A stretch of DNA of 43,854 nt from Deltaproteobacteria bacterium (GTDB lineage Bacteria; Desulfobacterota; RBG-13-43-22), in the NCBI GenBank assembly GCA_016208255.1, contig JACQYK010000146.1, positions 1 through 43,854 of the forward strand, in the 5' to 3' direction. This document shows, piece by piece, positions 33,301 to 39,834 of the stretch (the stretch's first letter is position 1; each line of letters starts with the position of its first letter). The notes beneath the pieces are model-generated. The model was not told the DNA's origin, ran no database searches, and saw only the letters and a program-made list of their open reading frames with translations. Both the position numbers and the translations under genes were made by a program.

Positions 33301-33560
33301 AAATTAAGGGCGTGCTTGATCTGCAGCGCGAGCTTCGACTGCCGAGTTCCACGGGCAGCGACAATAATCACGTCATCAACCGGGTAACCTTGAGCCGCTT
33401 GTTGCAGCCGGACCTCGACAACAGTGCCTGTCGAAGGAAGACCCCGTGCACCTTCTCCCCGGAGAAGGTTAACGAGGTACGAAGTGGCAACAAGCCACTC
33501 AAAGCGAGTTCCTCCACCTCCAGTTGAGAATGGGCTGGCAACTTTAGATTGTTTGCTCAC
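30363..33560 (-). CDS. Large nuclease-STAND NTPase (Avs-like defence protein)
   Basis: A 1065-residue protein. The N-terminus (STGGGGTRFEWLVATSYLV, then VDDVIIVAARG at about residue 60 and LALQIKH at about 80) has the D...QxK pattern of a PD-(D/E)xK-type nuclease, as in DUF4297/Cap4-like effectors. An NTPase follows: Walker A AHAGQGKTN near residue 440, Walker B FVIILDGINE near 517, and VIVTCRSEY near 553 as in NACHT/STAND ATPases. The C-terminal 450 residues are helical and probably a sensor. This domain order is that of antiviral STAND proteins. GTG start with GAAAAGGG upstream; first gene of a four-gene operon. Defence function is inferred. Confidence 0.85.
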   Translation of the reverse strand: MSKQSKVASPFSTGGGGTRFEWLVATSYLVNLLRGEGARGLPSTGTVVEVRLQQAAQGYPVDDVIIVAARGTRQSKLALQIKHALNFTANSLFCEIMGTCWRHYTAATFNRQGDYFGIAIGEGSNILKVRTHFQELLEWARAHRTSRSFYIQVGKFKAKQEALNHISKALDIGTSRHIGQDRLWLFLRSFVILSFDFDSVGSRDSVASWNALRAVVRRRSPKHAAALFDSLYGLVSRYSKQGGEIDYDTICTEVQEKMPLGGISPLRTTRATLILQVSNQLLREKGSKKYIPDVFTAIDSVKDDARFFSHPLHFFRRPIDKLLTVDTSFLNRLHGFLHMPALSLELPRPFRGPKHLAQVPIQCARLRAHFQRLTEDSLADYYAENWDWSRKIVPSETRHMFDEAKYLLRNAGYRIQSAVQDLTRNFSVMEARIFLLTAHAGQGKTNFVCDFAEKFLLLYGIPCLFLTGRELRSVPVSKLTDHMSKLILGRDTESTFSDALSSVGTLCQETDKPFVIILDGINEHPDIATFADELEKVIEQLLSFPFTKVIVTCRSEYFSERFSNLQKASFSDSIHQVEEIHREMPERHRQRMVNAYFKFFKIQSSYMSGKVWNTLENDPLLLRFFCEAYGNPDAPKDIKLPAMADIYREVVFRTYLDKKLHEVAVRQPLGAGVGIPADRQYKDVLRGIVSTMVSNSTFCDIPISTLDISLQPALAELIAEDVFVRKDLVAGKSVLDPDAEVINFTFDEFRDYLVADHLLNEVYKKAGEDVFVEKLTQYTTNRCPLAEGVSRFVFYAMKKPGQEVLQAVITAMPWYEKVFLQCIFSVEETCVTNDDIQHIKEEFSQSRDKAQQVFFALMVRWDTEALPRLNIDLLFAILDDLGDAVYAQLVLPIFYNPMGRYNYGPKPPYEIERFASDIESLVTRKASPWDKQYGKIVELLIYLFGIEGQDYDFPAYARFQKLAAQRPQEAVDMLTTHSDIGLSVVRTRVWEMLAELAGQGIQMTQTLIDRAAAGLRIQDNEKSRTYDEMKRFLKACRDKLNMEVPEDIVLSSNPISAFLIDFLGN

Positions 33561-33709
33561 TTTAAACCCTTTTCGTTACCATTACCATCGCTTGCGGACC
33601 AAGGCAAAAAAGCGGGTGTGAGATTAAGCCATGGTCCTTCTATGTCATAGATACCTGTACTGGGTTAAAGGCAAAAGCAAGGCTTCGTTGTTCGAATGGA
33701 TCTATTGAT

Positions 33710-33755
33710 GGAACTGGGCCATGAATCTCCTTAAGATCTTGGGGAAGAGTGGTTG
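33710..33755. repeat. 46-bp direct repeat, copy 1
   Basis: GGAACTGGGCCATGAATCTC to ...GAGTGGTTG; differs from 35071-35116 at two positions. The two copies in the same orientation bracket the toxin-antitoxin remnants. Confidence 0.85.
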
Positions 33756-33764
33756 GAATGAATT

Positions 33765-34064
33765 CTATTGGTTCACGGCTATTGATTCTTCAAACTTGAT
33801 AACATTTTTGGGTTCGTTCTGCATGGCATTCCATAATTCCAGTTTGTTTTGCATGGCGAGCCAGCTTTCCGGGGAGGTATTGGTCGCCTTGGCGATTCGT
33901 ACCGCTATCTCCGGGTTCACTCTGCCTTTCCGGTTGACGATTTCAGATAACATCTTTCGGGAAATACCCAAGTCCCTGGCCGCCTCTGTTATGGTTAGGC
34001 CCAATGGTTTTATTACATCTTCAAACAAAACCTCTCCGGGGTGCGTTGGTTTCCTTCGCTTCAT
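33765..34064 (-). CDS. higA: HigA-type antitoxin (XRE helix-turn-helix), orphan
   Basis: A 99-residue HigA: KPTHPGEVLFEDVIKPLGLT, then the HTH TITEAARDLGISRKMLSEIV and ESWLAMQNKLELW. GAGGTAAGAG precedes the ATG. A higB toxin gene normally lies directly upstream, but here the preceding DNA is the promoter and then debris of another module, so the antitoxin is an orphan. A second, truncated copy of its first 29 codons is found at 34528-34616. Confidence 0.9.
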   Translation of the reverse strand: MKRRKPTHPGEVLFEDVIKPLGLTITEAARDLGISRKMLSEIVNRKGRVNPEIAVRIAKATNTSPESWLAMQNKLELWNAMQNEPKNVIKFEESIAVNQ

Positions 34065-34081
34065 CTCTTACCTCTTCAGAG

Positions 34082-34110
34082 ATAATCCCGATAACCAGCT
34101 AATTTGTCAA
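34082..34110 (-). promoter_or_regulatory. higA promoter
   Basis: On the minus strand TTGACA (34110-34105) and GATTAT (34087-34082) are 17 bases apart; the predicted start of transcription is about ten bases before the higA ATG. Confidence 0.6.
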
Positions 34111-34123
34111 TAAGAAAATAGGC

Positions 34124-34312
34124 TCAAAGAACAGAGCCGACGTTTGCCACAGTCTTTCCCCACGGAAGCGGCATTTTTCGAGCAGGGCGATATGATGGTA
34201 CCAAGGGATTTGTGCAAGAGGCTCTTGCACAATTTCTTAAAAAGCTTTCTTTGGCACGGATTTCACGGATAACACGGTATCTATTTGGCGGTTCGGTCCA
34301 TTCTATTATCAT
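34124..34312 (-). pseudogene. RelE/ParE-type toxin destroyed after eight codons by repeat DNA
   Basis: The frame starts MIIEWTEP, the usual first residues of a ParE/RelE-family toxin, and overlaps the antitoxin by ATGA. Immediately after, the DNA becomes a dispersed repeat (ATACCGTGTTATCCGTGAAA...) and then a perfect palindrome, giving nonsense protein up to the stop at 34124. The catalytic part is absent, so the toxin is dead. Confidence 0.7.
34210..34232. repeat. Perfect 23-bp palindrome
   Basis: TTGTGCAAGAG (34210-34220) and CTCTTGCACAA (34222-34232) are perfect reverse complements around one central G. It lies in the debris of the toxin gene. Confidence 0.8.
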
Positions 34313-34479
34313 GACCTTTTTTTAACTTCCTCATGAGACACAACCCGTCCTTCTTCGGCTGCTTTTAAGGCAACTTCTAATTTTTTTCTAACATAGAACT
34401 CATACATTATGTCGTCCCAACTTGCTTGATCAGGCAATTTGTCAATTAGCTTTTTTGCCTCTTCTTTTGCTATATTCAT
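34309..34479 (-). CDS. Small antitoxin of a ParE/RelE-type module
   Basis: A 56-residue protein, MNIAKEEAKKLIDKLPDQAS and on to VSHEEVKKRS. It is of the type that precedes ParE/RelE toxins, with a helical N-terminal part and a conserved (E)EGRVVSHEEV tail. GGGAG lies before the ATG at 34479. Its stop overlaps the start of the ruined toxin gene by four bases. The antitoxin is intact although its toxin is not. Its start overlaps by one base the stop of the truncated higA copy. Confidence 0.75.
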   Translation of the reverse strand: MNIAKEEAKKLIDKLPDQASWDDIMYEFYVRKKLEVALKAAEEGRVVSHEEVKKRS

Positions 34480-34616
34480 CAATTTTCTCCCTTTTGCTTA
34501 GACCTATCGGTTTTACTTTTAAAACAAATGGCTGCCTCTGTTATGGTTAGACCCAATGGTTTTATCACATCCTCAAACAAAACCTCTCCAGGGTGCGTCG
34601 GTTTCCCGCGCTTCAT
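34479..34616 (-). pseudogene. Truncated second copy of higA
   Basis: From the ATG at 34616 the first 29 codons (KPTHPGEVLFEDVIKPLGLT, then TITEAA) repeat higA at 33765-34064 with one amino-acid change; after 34528 the sequence is unrelated and stops at 34479. The helix-turn-helix is lost. Confidence 0.85.
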
Positions 34617-34654
34617 ATTTTACCTCTTCGTGTCAGTTTCGCTTTTTAAAAACT

Positions 34655-34682
34655 GGTTTCACCGCAAAGTCGCAAAGAACGC
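34655..34682. repeat. Heptad-type repeat (CACCGCAAAGTCGCAAAG)
   Basis: CACCGCAAAGTCGCAAAGAA shows the 7-bp periodicity of the other dispersed repeats of the window. It sits where the toxin partner of the DUF433 gene would be expected. Confidence 0.5.
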
Positions 34683-34793
34683 AGAGATGGGGAATAATTT
34701 TTCCTTTCTGTTGAGAGGACAGAAAGGAAAAAGCTTTCGCTACCCTGCGGGTAATTATTTTGCCGGAGGCCGAGTCCCGCCAAGGCGGGATTC

Positions 34794-35024
34794 TTAAGCG
34801 ACGGCTCTGACTTCTTCATCCGAGAGGTGTTTTGCGGCATAATCCAACGCAGCCAGGATATCTTCTTTTGTTATTTCATACTCCGCTCTGACCTCTTCAT
34901 AAGATAATCCGCCGGCCAATTTACCTATAACCAGATCCACCGGAACCCGTGTTCCTTTTATTACCGGTTTTCCAAATCTAATTTTTTCATCAACAATAAT
35001 TCTGTTAGCGATTTCCATTTCCAT
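34794..35024 (-). CDS. DUF433 antitoxin-like protein, orphan
   Basis: A 76-residue DUF433 protein: IIVDEKIRFGKPVIKGTRVP, then LAGGLSYEEVRAEYEITKEDILAALDYAA. The family has a winged or homeodomain-like helix-turn-helix and usually precedes a DUF5615 PIN-like toxin. Downstream there is only repeat DNA, so the toxin has been lost. AGGAGA lies before the ATG. A promoter and a short leader reading frame precede it. Confidence 0.85.
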   Translation of the reverse strand: MEMEIANRIIVDEKIRFGKPVIKGTRVPVDLVIGKLAGGLSYEEVRAEYEITKEDILAALDYAAKHLSDEEVRAVA

Positions 35025-35041
35025 TTATCTCCTGAAATATT

Positions 35042-35083
35042 TTATAACAATATACCATCTTTTGAGATATGGAACCGGGCCAT
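35042..35083 (-). CDS. Short leader reading frame upstream of the DUF433 gene
   Basis: MARFHISKDGILL, 13 codons, with AAGGAG four bases before its ATG, inside the 46-bp repeat. It lies in the predicted leader of the DUF433 mRNA. It may be a translated leader or just the 5' end of a lost gene copied with the repeat; the other copy encodes only MAQFHQ. Confidence 0.3.
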   Translation of the reverse strand: MARFHISKDGILL

Positions 35084-35116
35084 GAATCTCCTTAAGATCT
35101 TGGGGAAGAGAGGTTG
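35071..35116. repeat. 46-bp direct repeat, copy 2
   Basis: GGAACCGGGCCATGAATCTC to ...GAGAGGTTG; two mismatches against 33710-33755. Confidence 0.85.
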
Positions 35117-35140
35117 TAAGATAAAAAACTATTAGAAATT

Positions 35141-35168
35141 AGTATAACATAACCGACTAATTTGTCAA
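35141..35168 (-). promoter_or_regulatory. Promoter upstream of the DUF433 gene
   Basis: On the minus strand TTGACA (35168-35163) and TATACT (35146-35141) are 16 bases apart. It would give a leader of about 110 bases. The 14 bases TTGACAAATTAGNC after the -35 box are shared with the higA promoter. Confidence 0.6.
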
Positions 35169-35280
35169 GAATTCTCTAAAAATACCCCATTCCCTTAAGG
35201 AGATAGATCTTATCGATGCCAACGGGATTCGGTGGGCTAGTCTTGAAGAGTTCTACCATTTATCAATAGAGGGTGCTTAA
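35167..35280 (+). pseudogene. C-terminal gene fragment cut off by repeats
   Basis: An open frame without start codon reads SLKEIDLIDANGIRWASLEE and on to FYHLSIEGA, stop at 35280. It reads like a real protein end, left behind next to the IS element. No family is recognised. Confidence 0.3.
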
Positions 35281-35293
35281 TATTTTATGGAAT

Positions 35294-36332
35294 TGCCTAT
35301 TGACTCTGCTCACCATAAAATGATATTTGTTTTTTGCTATGGTGGTAGATGAAAACAAACCAAAATACCAAGATATGGACTTGCTGCTTTTCCAAGAGCA
35401 GTTTAAAACTGAGAAAGATTGTTACCAATGGATCTTTAAGACCCGATGGCCCAAAGGTTTTAATTGTCCTTTTTGCGGCCATCAGAAGTATAGCCTGGTT
35501 TCCACCCGGATGCTGTACAAATGCCTGAAGTGTGGCAAACAAATTTCTGTAACGGCAGGAACTATCTTCCATAAGACCAAAACCCCTCTTCTGAAGTGGT
35601 TCTGGTTGATTTTCAGAATGGCCACTTCGAAGACTGGGGTTTCTGTTGCTGAAATGCAGCGAGAATTGGAGATCAGGGATTATAAGACCATCTGGACGAT
35701 GGCCCATAAAATCCGGAAAGCTATGGCCGACCGTGATGCTCAATATAAACTGGCTGGGCTGGTAGAACTGGATGAATCTTTTTTTGGACCAGCTTCTGAA
35801 GGAAAAAGGGGAAGAGGAGCAAAGGATAAGGGCTTGGTCATTGTTGCCGTTTCTTTTTGGGTAGATGATAAGGGAAAGGAACATCCGGGTTTTGCCCATG
35901 CTTTTGTCGTAGAAAATGCTTCGGCAGAGACCATCGAATCGGTCTTGATAAGACTGGGGCTTCCGGAGGAAGAAATTGTGCCCTTGATAGATATAATCCG
36001 GACTGATGGATGGCGAAGTTATCAGACGGCCTCGACGGATTTGGGCATCATACATTATCGGGCGGTGATTAGGGATCCGAAGGACAGTATGAAACTTCTC
36101 CCTTGGACCCATCGGATCATTGCTAATGCTAAATCGGTATTTAAAGGCCCTCATCGTGGAGTGTCGAAAAAACATCTCCAACGGTATCTTTCTGAAGTCT
36201 GTTACCGCTTTAATAGAAGATTTTGGCCCAAAGAATCGTTTCATCGTTTGCTTAGAGCTTGTGTGTCCACATCGACGATTATTCGCGATGATTTAATGTC
36301 CTAAAAATGGGTGAGTAGAGTCAACAAGCAAT
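35294..36332 (+). mobile_element. IS1595-family insertion sequence, complete
   Basis: Terminal inverted repeats TTGACTCTGCTCACC (from 35300) and GGTGAGTAGAGTCAA (to 36324) differ at one base, and the similarity extends outward (TGCCTA / ACAAGCA). The element is flanked by an 8-bp direct repeat TATGGAAT at 35286-35293 and 36333-36340, the target-duplication length usual for the IS1595 family. The exact ends are uncertain by two bases. It carries one transposase gene. Confidence 0.85.
35327..36304 (+). CDS. IS1595-family (ISXO2-like) transposase
   Basis: A 325-residue transposase. An N-terminal zinc ribbon (CPFCGH ... YKCLKCGKQ) is followed by the ISXO2-like DDE domain: VELDESFFGP (first Asp), IIRTDGWRSY (second Asp) and the C-terminal YRFNRRFWPKESFHRLL. 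Nothing is interrupted, so it may be active. A start at ATG 35342 (MVVDENKPKYQ) is also possible. Confidence 0.9.
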   Translation: MFFAMVVDENKPKYQDMDLLLFQEQFKTEKDCYQWIFKTRWPKGFNCPFCGHQKYSLVSTRMLYKCLKCGKQISVTAGTIFHKTKTPLLKWFWLIFRMATSKTGVSVAEMQRELEIRDYKTIWTMAHKIRKAMADRDAQYKLAGLVELDESFFGPASEGKRGRGAKDKGLVIVAVSFWVDDKGKEHPGFAHAFVVENASAETIESVLIRLGLPEEEIVPLIDIIRTDGWRSYQTASTDLGIIHYRAVIRDPKDSMKLLPWTHRIIANAKSVFKGPHRGVSKKHLQRYLSEVCYRFNRRFWPKESFHRLLRACVSTSTIIRDDLMS

Positions 36333-36447
36333 TATGGAATAAAACTGACAATAAGAATTAATAAATTGATTTACACCTCAAAATCCCTTAAAAATATTCG
36401 GCTGATAAAAAATAGACCCTATTCTCTAATAAAAGGCAGGTGATGAG

Positions 36448-38469
36448 GTGAAAGTCTCCTTAAAAGATCGGATTCTTATACCCTTAACCCTTGGATTATT
36501 CTTTCTCCTGGTCGTTTTTTTGGCCAGTCTTTTTTGGATCGAACGAAATAATATTGAACAAAGGGTTGATCGCAAGTTTAAATCGACTGAGGATTTTTTC
36601 GACTCACAACTGAAGGATGACGCCCACCTTTTCAGTGGCATGCTGGAAACGATTATGAATGACCAGGCCATTCAAACGGCCTTAAAAGCCGGAGATCGAA
36701 AGGCCTTGCTGTCCCATACCGCCCTCTTATTCAAAAGAATATCCTCACAACATCCCGTGACTCATTTATATTTCAGCAATGCCCAGCGGATCAACCTTCT
36801 CCGGGTCCATCAACCCGAACGATACGGGGATCGAATCGACCGCTTTACCACCTTAAAAGCGGAAGAGACCGGAAAGATTGCTTACGGACTGGAGTTGGGC
36901 CCCATGGGGACCTTGACCTTGAGGGTCGTGGCCCCGTTGATCGAAAACGGCAAAAGGATTGGTTTTGTGGAACTGGGTGAGGAGCTCTATCACATTACCG
37001 CCAAATTGAAAAAAACTATTGGAGTAGACCTGGTAATCCATCTCCACAAAAAGTTTCTGGATCGTCCAGGTTGGGAGGCGGGGATGAAAATGATGGACCG
37101 GCCCTATGACTGGGACCGGTTTCCGGATGTTGTCTTGCTGGAACAGACTTTACCCGTCAAACCAGAGGTTCTGACCAAATTTTTCTCTGAAGGATCTCAT
37201 AAGGTTAGGGCCATTAATGAAGAAATATTCTCACAAAATCACCGATATCGGTATCGATTTTCGGCTATCAAAGATGTTCAAGGGGTGGAAGTGGGCGATA
37301 TGATCGTCATGATCGACGTAACCAGTCAAGTCTCCAATCTTTATTCCACTATGCGGGTTACAGCCATTTTCACTGTTTTCCTGGGAGGAGTGCTCTTTTT
37401 TTTATTCCGCTTTTTTCTAATGCGGGTTGAAGATCAGTTGACCACGGCCCAACAGAAAATTATTGATCTGGAAAAGGACCATACCCGCATGGAGTCGGAA
37501 GCCAAGTTTTATTCCGTAGCCCAATCGGTGAACGATGCCATGATCTCCAGCGACTCCTCAGGGAAGATTGATTTTTGGAATCCAGCGGCGGTCCTTATGT
37601 TTGGCTATCAAGAGGAAGAGGTTCTGGGCCAGTCCTTGACTATGATCATACCGGAACGGTACCGGGAAGCCCACCGAAAGGGGATGGAGCAACTCAAAAC
37701 CGGCGGGGAGGGTCGTTTAATCGGAAAGACCTCTGAACTGTTTGGATTAAAGAAAGATGGGACAGAATTTCCTCTGGAATTGTCTTTGGCCCGCTGGACA
37801 GCCGGAAATGAAACATTCTACTCCGGTCTTATTCGAGATATTAGTGAACGAAAACGGGCAGAAGAAGCCGAGAAAAAGAGTTTCGAGCAGTTGCGGAAGG
37901 CCTTAGTAGCCACCGTCAGGGCCATAGCCACCGTCGTCGAATCAAGAGATCCCTACACGGCAGGTCATCAACGCCGGGTAGCCGAACTGGCTCGATCGAT
38001 TGCCTCGGAGATGAGGTTGTCAAAAGATCAGATCGATGGCCTCCGTCTGGCGAGCTTGGTCCATGATATCGGCAAGATTTCGGTTCCGGCGGAGATCCTG
38101 ACCAAGCCGACGAAGTTGACCGAAATAGAGTTTGACCTTATAAAAATACATGCTCAAAGCGGTTATGACATTCTCAAGAATATTGAATTCCCCTGGCCTA
38201 TTGCGAGGATAGTCCATGAGCATCACGAGAGGATCAATGGTTCCGGATACCCGAATTCGTTAACCGAAGATGAGATTCTCCTGGAATCCCGGATTTTGAT
38301 GGTTGCTGATGTAGTCGAGGCCATTGCTTCACATCGTCCCTATCGGCCGGCCAATGGGATTGAAAAGGCCCTGGAAGAAATCTCAAAAAACAAAGGCATC
38401 CTCTATGATCCCGACGTTGTGGATGCCTGCCTGATACTTTTTAGTGAAAAGGGGTACAGTTTCAATTAA
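36448..38469 (+). CDS. Membrane-bound PAS-HD-GYP cyclic-di-GMP phosphodiesterase
   Basis: A 673-residue receptor. Membrane helix 1 is at about residues 9-30 and helix 2 at about 303-324; the 270 residues between form a periplasmic sensor of double-Cache type. A PAS domain (about 358-468: MISSDSSGKIDFWNPAAVLM) is followed by an HD-GYP domain with VHDIGKIS near 539 and HHERINGSGYP near 591. The intact HD and GYP motifs predict hydrolysis of c-di-GMP. GTG start at 36448 behind GGCAGG. The periplasmic ligand is unknown. Confidence 0.9.
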   Translation: MKVSLKDRILIPLTLGLFFLLVVFLASLFWIERNNIEQRVDRKFKSTEDFFDSQLKDDAHLFSGMLETIMNDQAIQTALKAGDRKALLSHTALLFKRISSQHPVTHLYFSNAQRINLLRVHQPERYGDRIDRFTTLKAEETGKIAYGLELGPMGTLTLRVVAPLIENGKRIGFVELGEELYHITAKLKKTIGVDLVIHLHKKFLDRPGWEAGMKMMDRPYDWDRFPDVVLLEQTLPVKPEVLTKFFSEGSHKVRAINEEIFSQNHRYRYRFSAIKDVQGVEVGDMIVMIDVTSQVSNLYSTMRVTAIFTVFLGGVLFFLFRFFLMRVEDQLTTAQQKIIDLEKDHTRMESEAKFYSVAQSVNDAMISSDSSGKIDFWNPAAVLMFGYQEEEVLGQSLTMIIPERYREAHRKGMEQLKTGGEGRLIGKTSELFGLKKDGTEFPLELSLARWTAGNETFYSGLIRDISERKRAEEAEKKSFEQLRKALVATVRAIATVVESRDPYTAGHQRRVAELARSIASEMRLSKDQIDGLRLASLVHDIGKISVPAEILTKPTKLTEIEFDLIKIHAQSGYDILKNIEFPWPIARIVHEHHERINGSGYPNSLTEDEILLESRILMVADVVEAIASHRPYRPANGIEKALEEISKNKGILYDPDVVDACLILFSEKGYSFN

Positions 38470-38502
38470 TCAAACATTCTTTATTTCCAGACCATTTCAG
38501 GT

Positions 38503-38508
38503 ATATAA
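38503..38508 (+). promoter_or_regulatory. Candidate -10 box for the DUF169 gene
   Basis: A perfect TATAAT 20 bases before the AGGAGGAG ribosome-binding site. The -35 region is weak (TTCTTT). Confidence 0.4.
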
Positions 38509-38539
38509 TGGTCGAAAATCAAAGACCAGGAGGAGAAAG

Positions 38540-39325
38540 ATGGACTTAAAGAAGATCAACGACGCTTTTACCCAGTACCTCCGCCCCCAGACCTTTCCGG
38601 TGGCGGTGCGGATGTGTTCCTCGGAAAAGGAGTTGCCCCCCAAGGTTCGCCTGCCCCAGCGCGATATGGGGTTGACCATCTCGCTCTGCCATGCTATTGC
38701 CATGGCCCGGCGTTATGGCTGGGTCATCGCCGTGGACAAAACCGTGTCCTGCTATGTGCCGGCCATCAGTCTCGGGTTTGTAAAACCGCCGCCGGATATC
38801 GTCGATGGCTCATTCCAGGCCTCCCTCGGGCTTTGGGGAATGACCAAGGAAGCCGGGGCCGCCGCCATCGAAAGTATGCATAAATTCGAGTACGGGTTAT
38901 ACACCCATGCCCTGATCGCCCCGCTCGACCGGGCCGCCTTTGAGCCCCAGGTCATCATCCAGTATGCCAGCCCGGCACAGCTCTGGGTGCTTCTGACCGG
39001 GTATCTCCACGGCAATAACAAGGGCGGCCTGGACGTGCGATTGACAACGGGAAGCGGCTGCACCAGTTATATCACCAAGACCATGCTGACCGATGAAGCC
39101 CAGTTTGTGCTGGTGGGGACCGGAGAACGGCTGGTGCCGCATCCGCAGGATTATGAATGCGCTTTGTCCATACCGGCTTCCAAGATAGAAAACACGGTGA
39201 AGGGGCTGGAAGAGAATTACAAGACCGGGGTATTCCGCTATCCGGTTCCTACCTTTATGCGCTATGACTCGCAACATCCGCCCGGATATAAAGAGATGCG
39301 GAGCCATCTCCTGGACGAGGATTAG
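38540..39325 (+). CDS. DUF169 protein
   Basis: A 261-residue DUF169 protein: MDLKKINDAFTQYLRPQTFP near the start, SLCHAIAMARRYGW, and IIQYASPAQLWVLLTGYLHG. AGGAGGAG lies just before the ATG at 38540; the frame is open to 38444 but that part overlaps the preceding gene. DUF169 proteins are common in anaerobic bacteria and archaea; their function is unknown. Conserved cysteines (CHA, SCYVP, SGCTSY) suggest metal or cluster binding. Confidence 0.85.
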   Translation: MDLKKINDAFTQYLRPQTFPVAVRMCSSEKELPPKVRLPQRDMGLTISLCHAIAMARRYGWVIAVDKTVSCYVPAISLGFVKPPPDIVDGSFQASLGLWGMTKEAGAAAIESMHKFEYGLYTHALIAPLDRAAFEPQVIIQYASPAQLWVLLTGYLHGNNKGGLDVRLTTGSGCTSYITKTMLTDEAQFVLVGTGERLVPHPQDYECALSIPASKIENTVKGLEENYKTGVFRYPVPTFMRYDSQHPPGYKEMRSHLLDED

Positions 39326-39353
39326 AAACTCTTAACCGACAATTCGTATAAAG

Positions 39354-39402
39354 GGTGTCCGAGGGGATATCCGGAAAACCGGGCATCTGTCGGACACCTT
39401 TT
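39354..39402 (+). terminator. Terminator after the DUF169 gene
   Basis: GGTGTCCGA (39354-39362) pairs with TCGGACACC (39390-39398), followed by TTTT. The loop is 27 bases and holds a smaller stem. Confidence 0.55.
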
Positions 39403-39536
39403 CTCCCTTGACGCCGCCGATCTGCGGCATCCCCGGCTTTTAGTTACTAAAGAAAAGAAATCTTCATAAATTTGCACTTTGCAATTTCCAATTTGCATTT
39501 TCAAATTTCGGCTTGTCCGGGTTAGGGTTTCCAGGC

Positions 39537-39728
39537 CTAGTCACTGGTTTCCGGCTCCTCTTCTTGATATCCCAGGGCCATTAAATAACCGGTGGCCCTT
39601 TCTTTCAAGCTGTATTTTGCGGTCCATTCCTGACCGATAATACCCCCTTGTTTAACTGGGCATTTATGGTCCTTTTCCTTTTGGGACTGCGGATTATTTT
39701 TATTTCGTTGATGTACTGGTCTGGTTGA
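39537..39728 (-). pseudogene. Protein-like reading frame without start codon
   Basis: On the minus strand an open frame from 39728 (after a TAA) to a stop at 39537 contains DHKCPVKQGGIIGQEWTAKY followed by SLKERATGYLMALGYQEEEPE. This reads like a real small protein, yet no ATG, GTG or TTG occurs before DHKCPV. It may be a remnant or a gene with an unusual start. The interval 39403-39834 holds nothing else that can be supported. Confidence 0.35.
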
Positions 39729-39834
39729 TTATCGGTCATCTTATGCAAGATAGAGGTTGGTTATAAAATAACTTACCATTTTCTTTTCATTTTTAAAAAG
39801 CTATATAAGAGGAATGGGTCTGAAATGCCCAAAC

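Noticed and set aside
35297..36244. 315-residue reverse-strand frame opposite the transposase
   Set aside because: Shadow of the IS1595 transposase gene, which has all family motifs on the plus strand.
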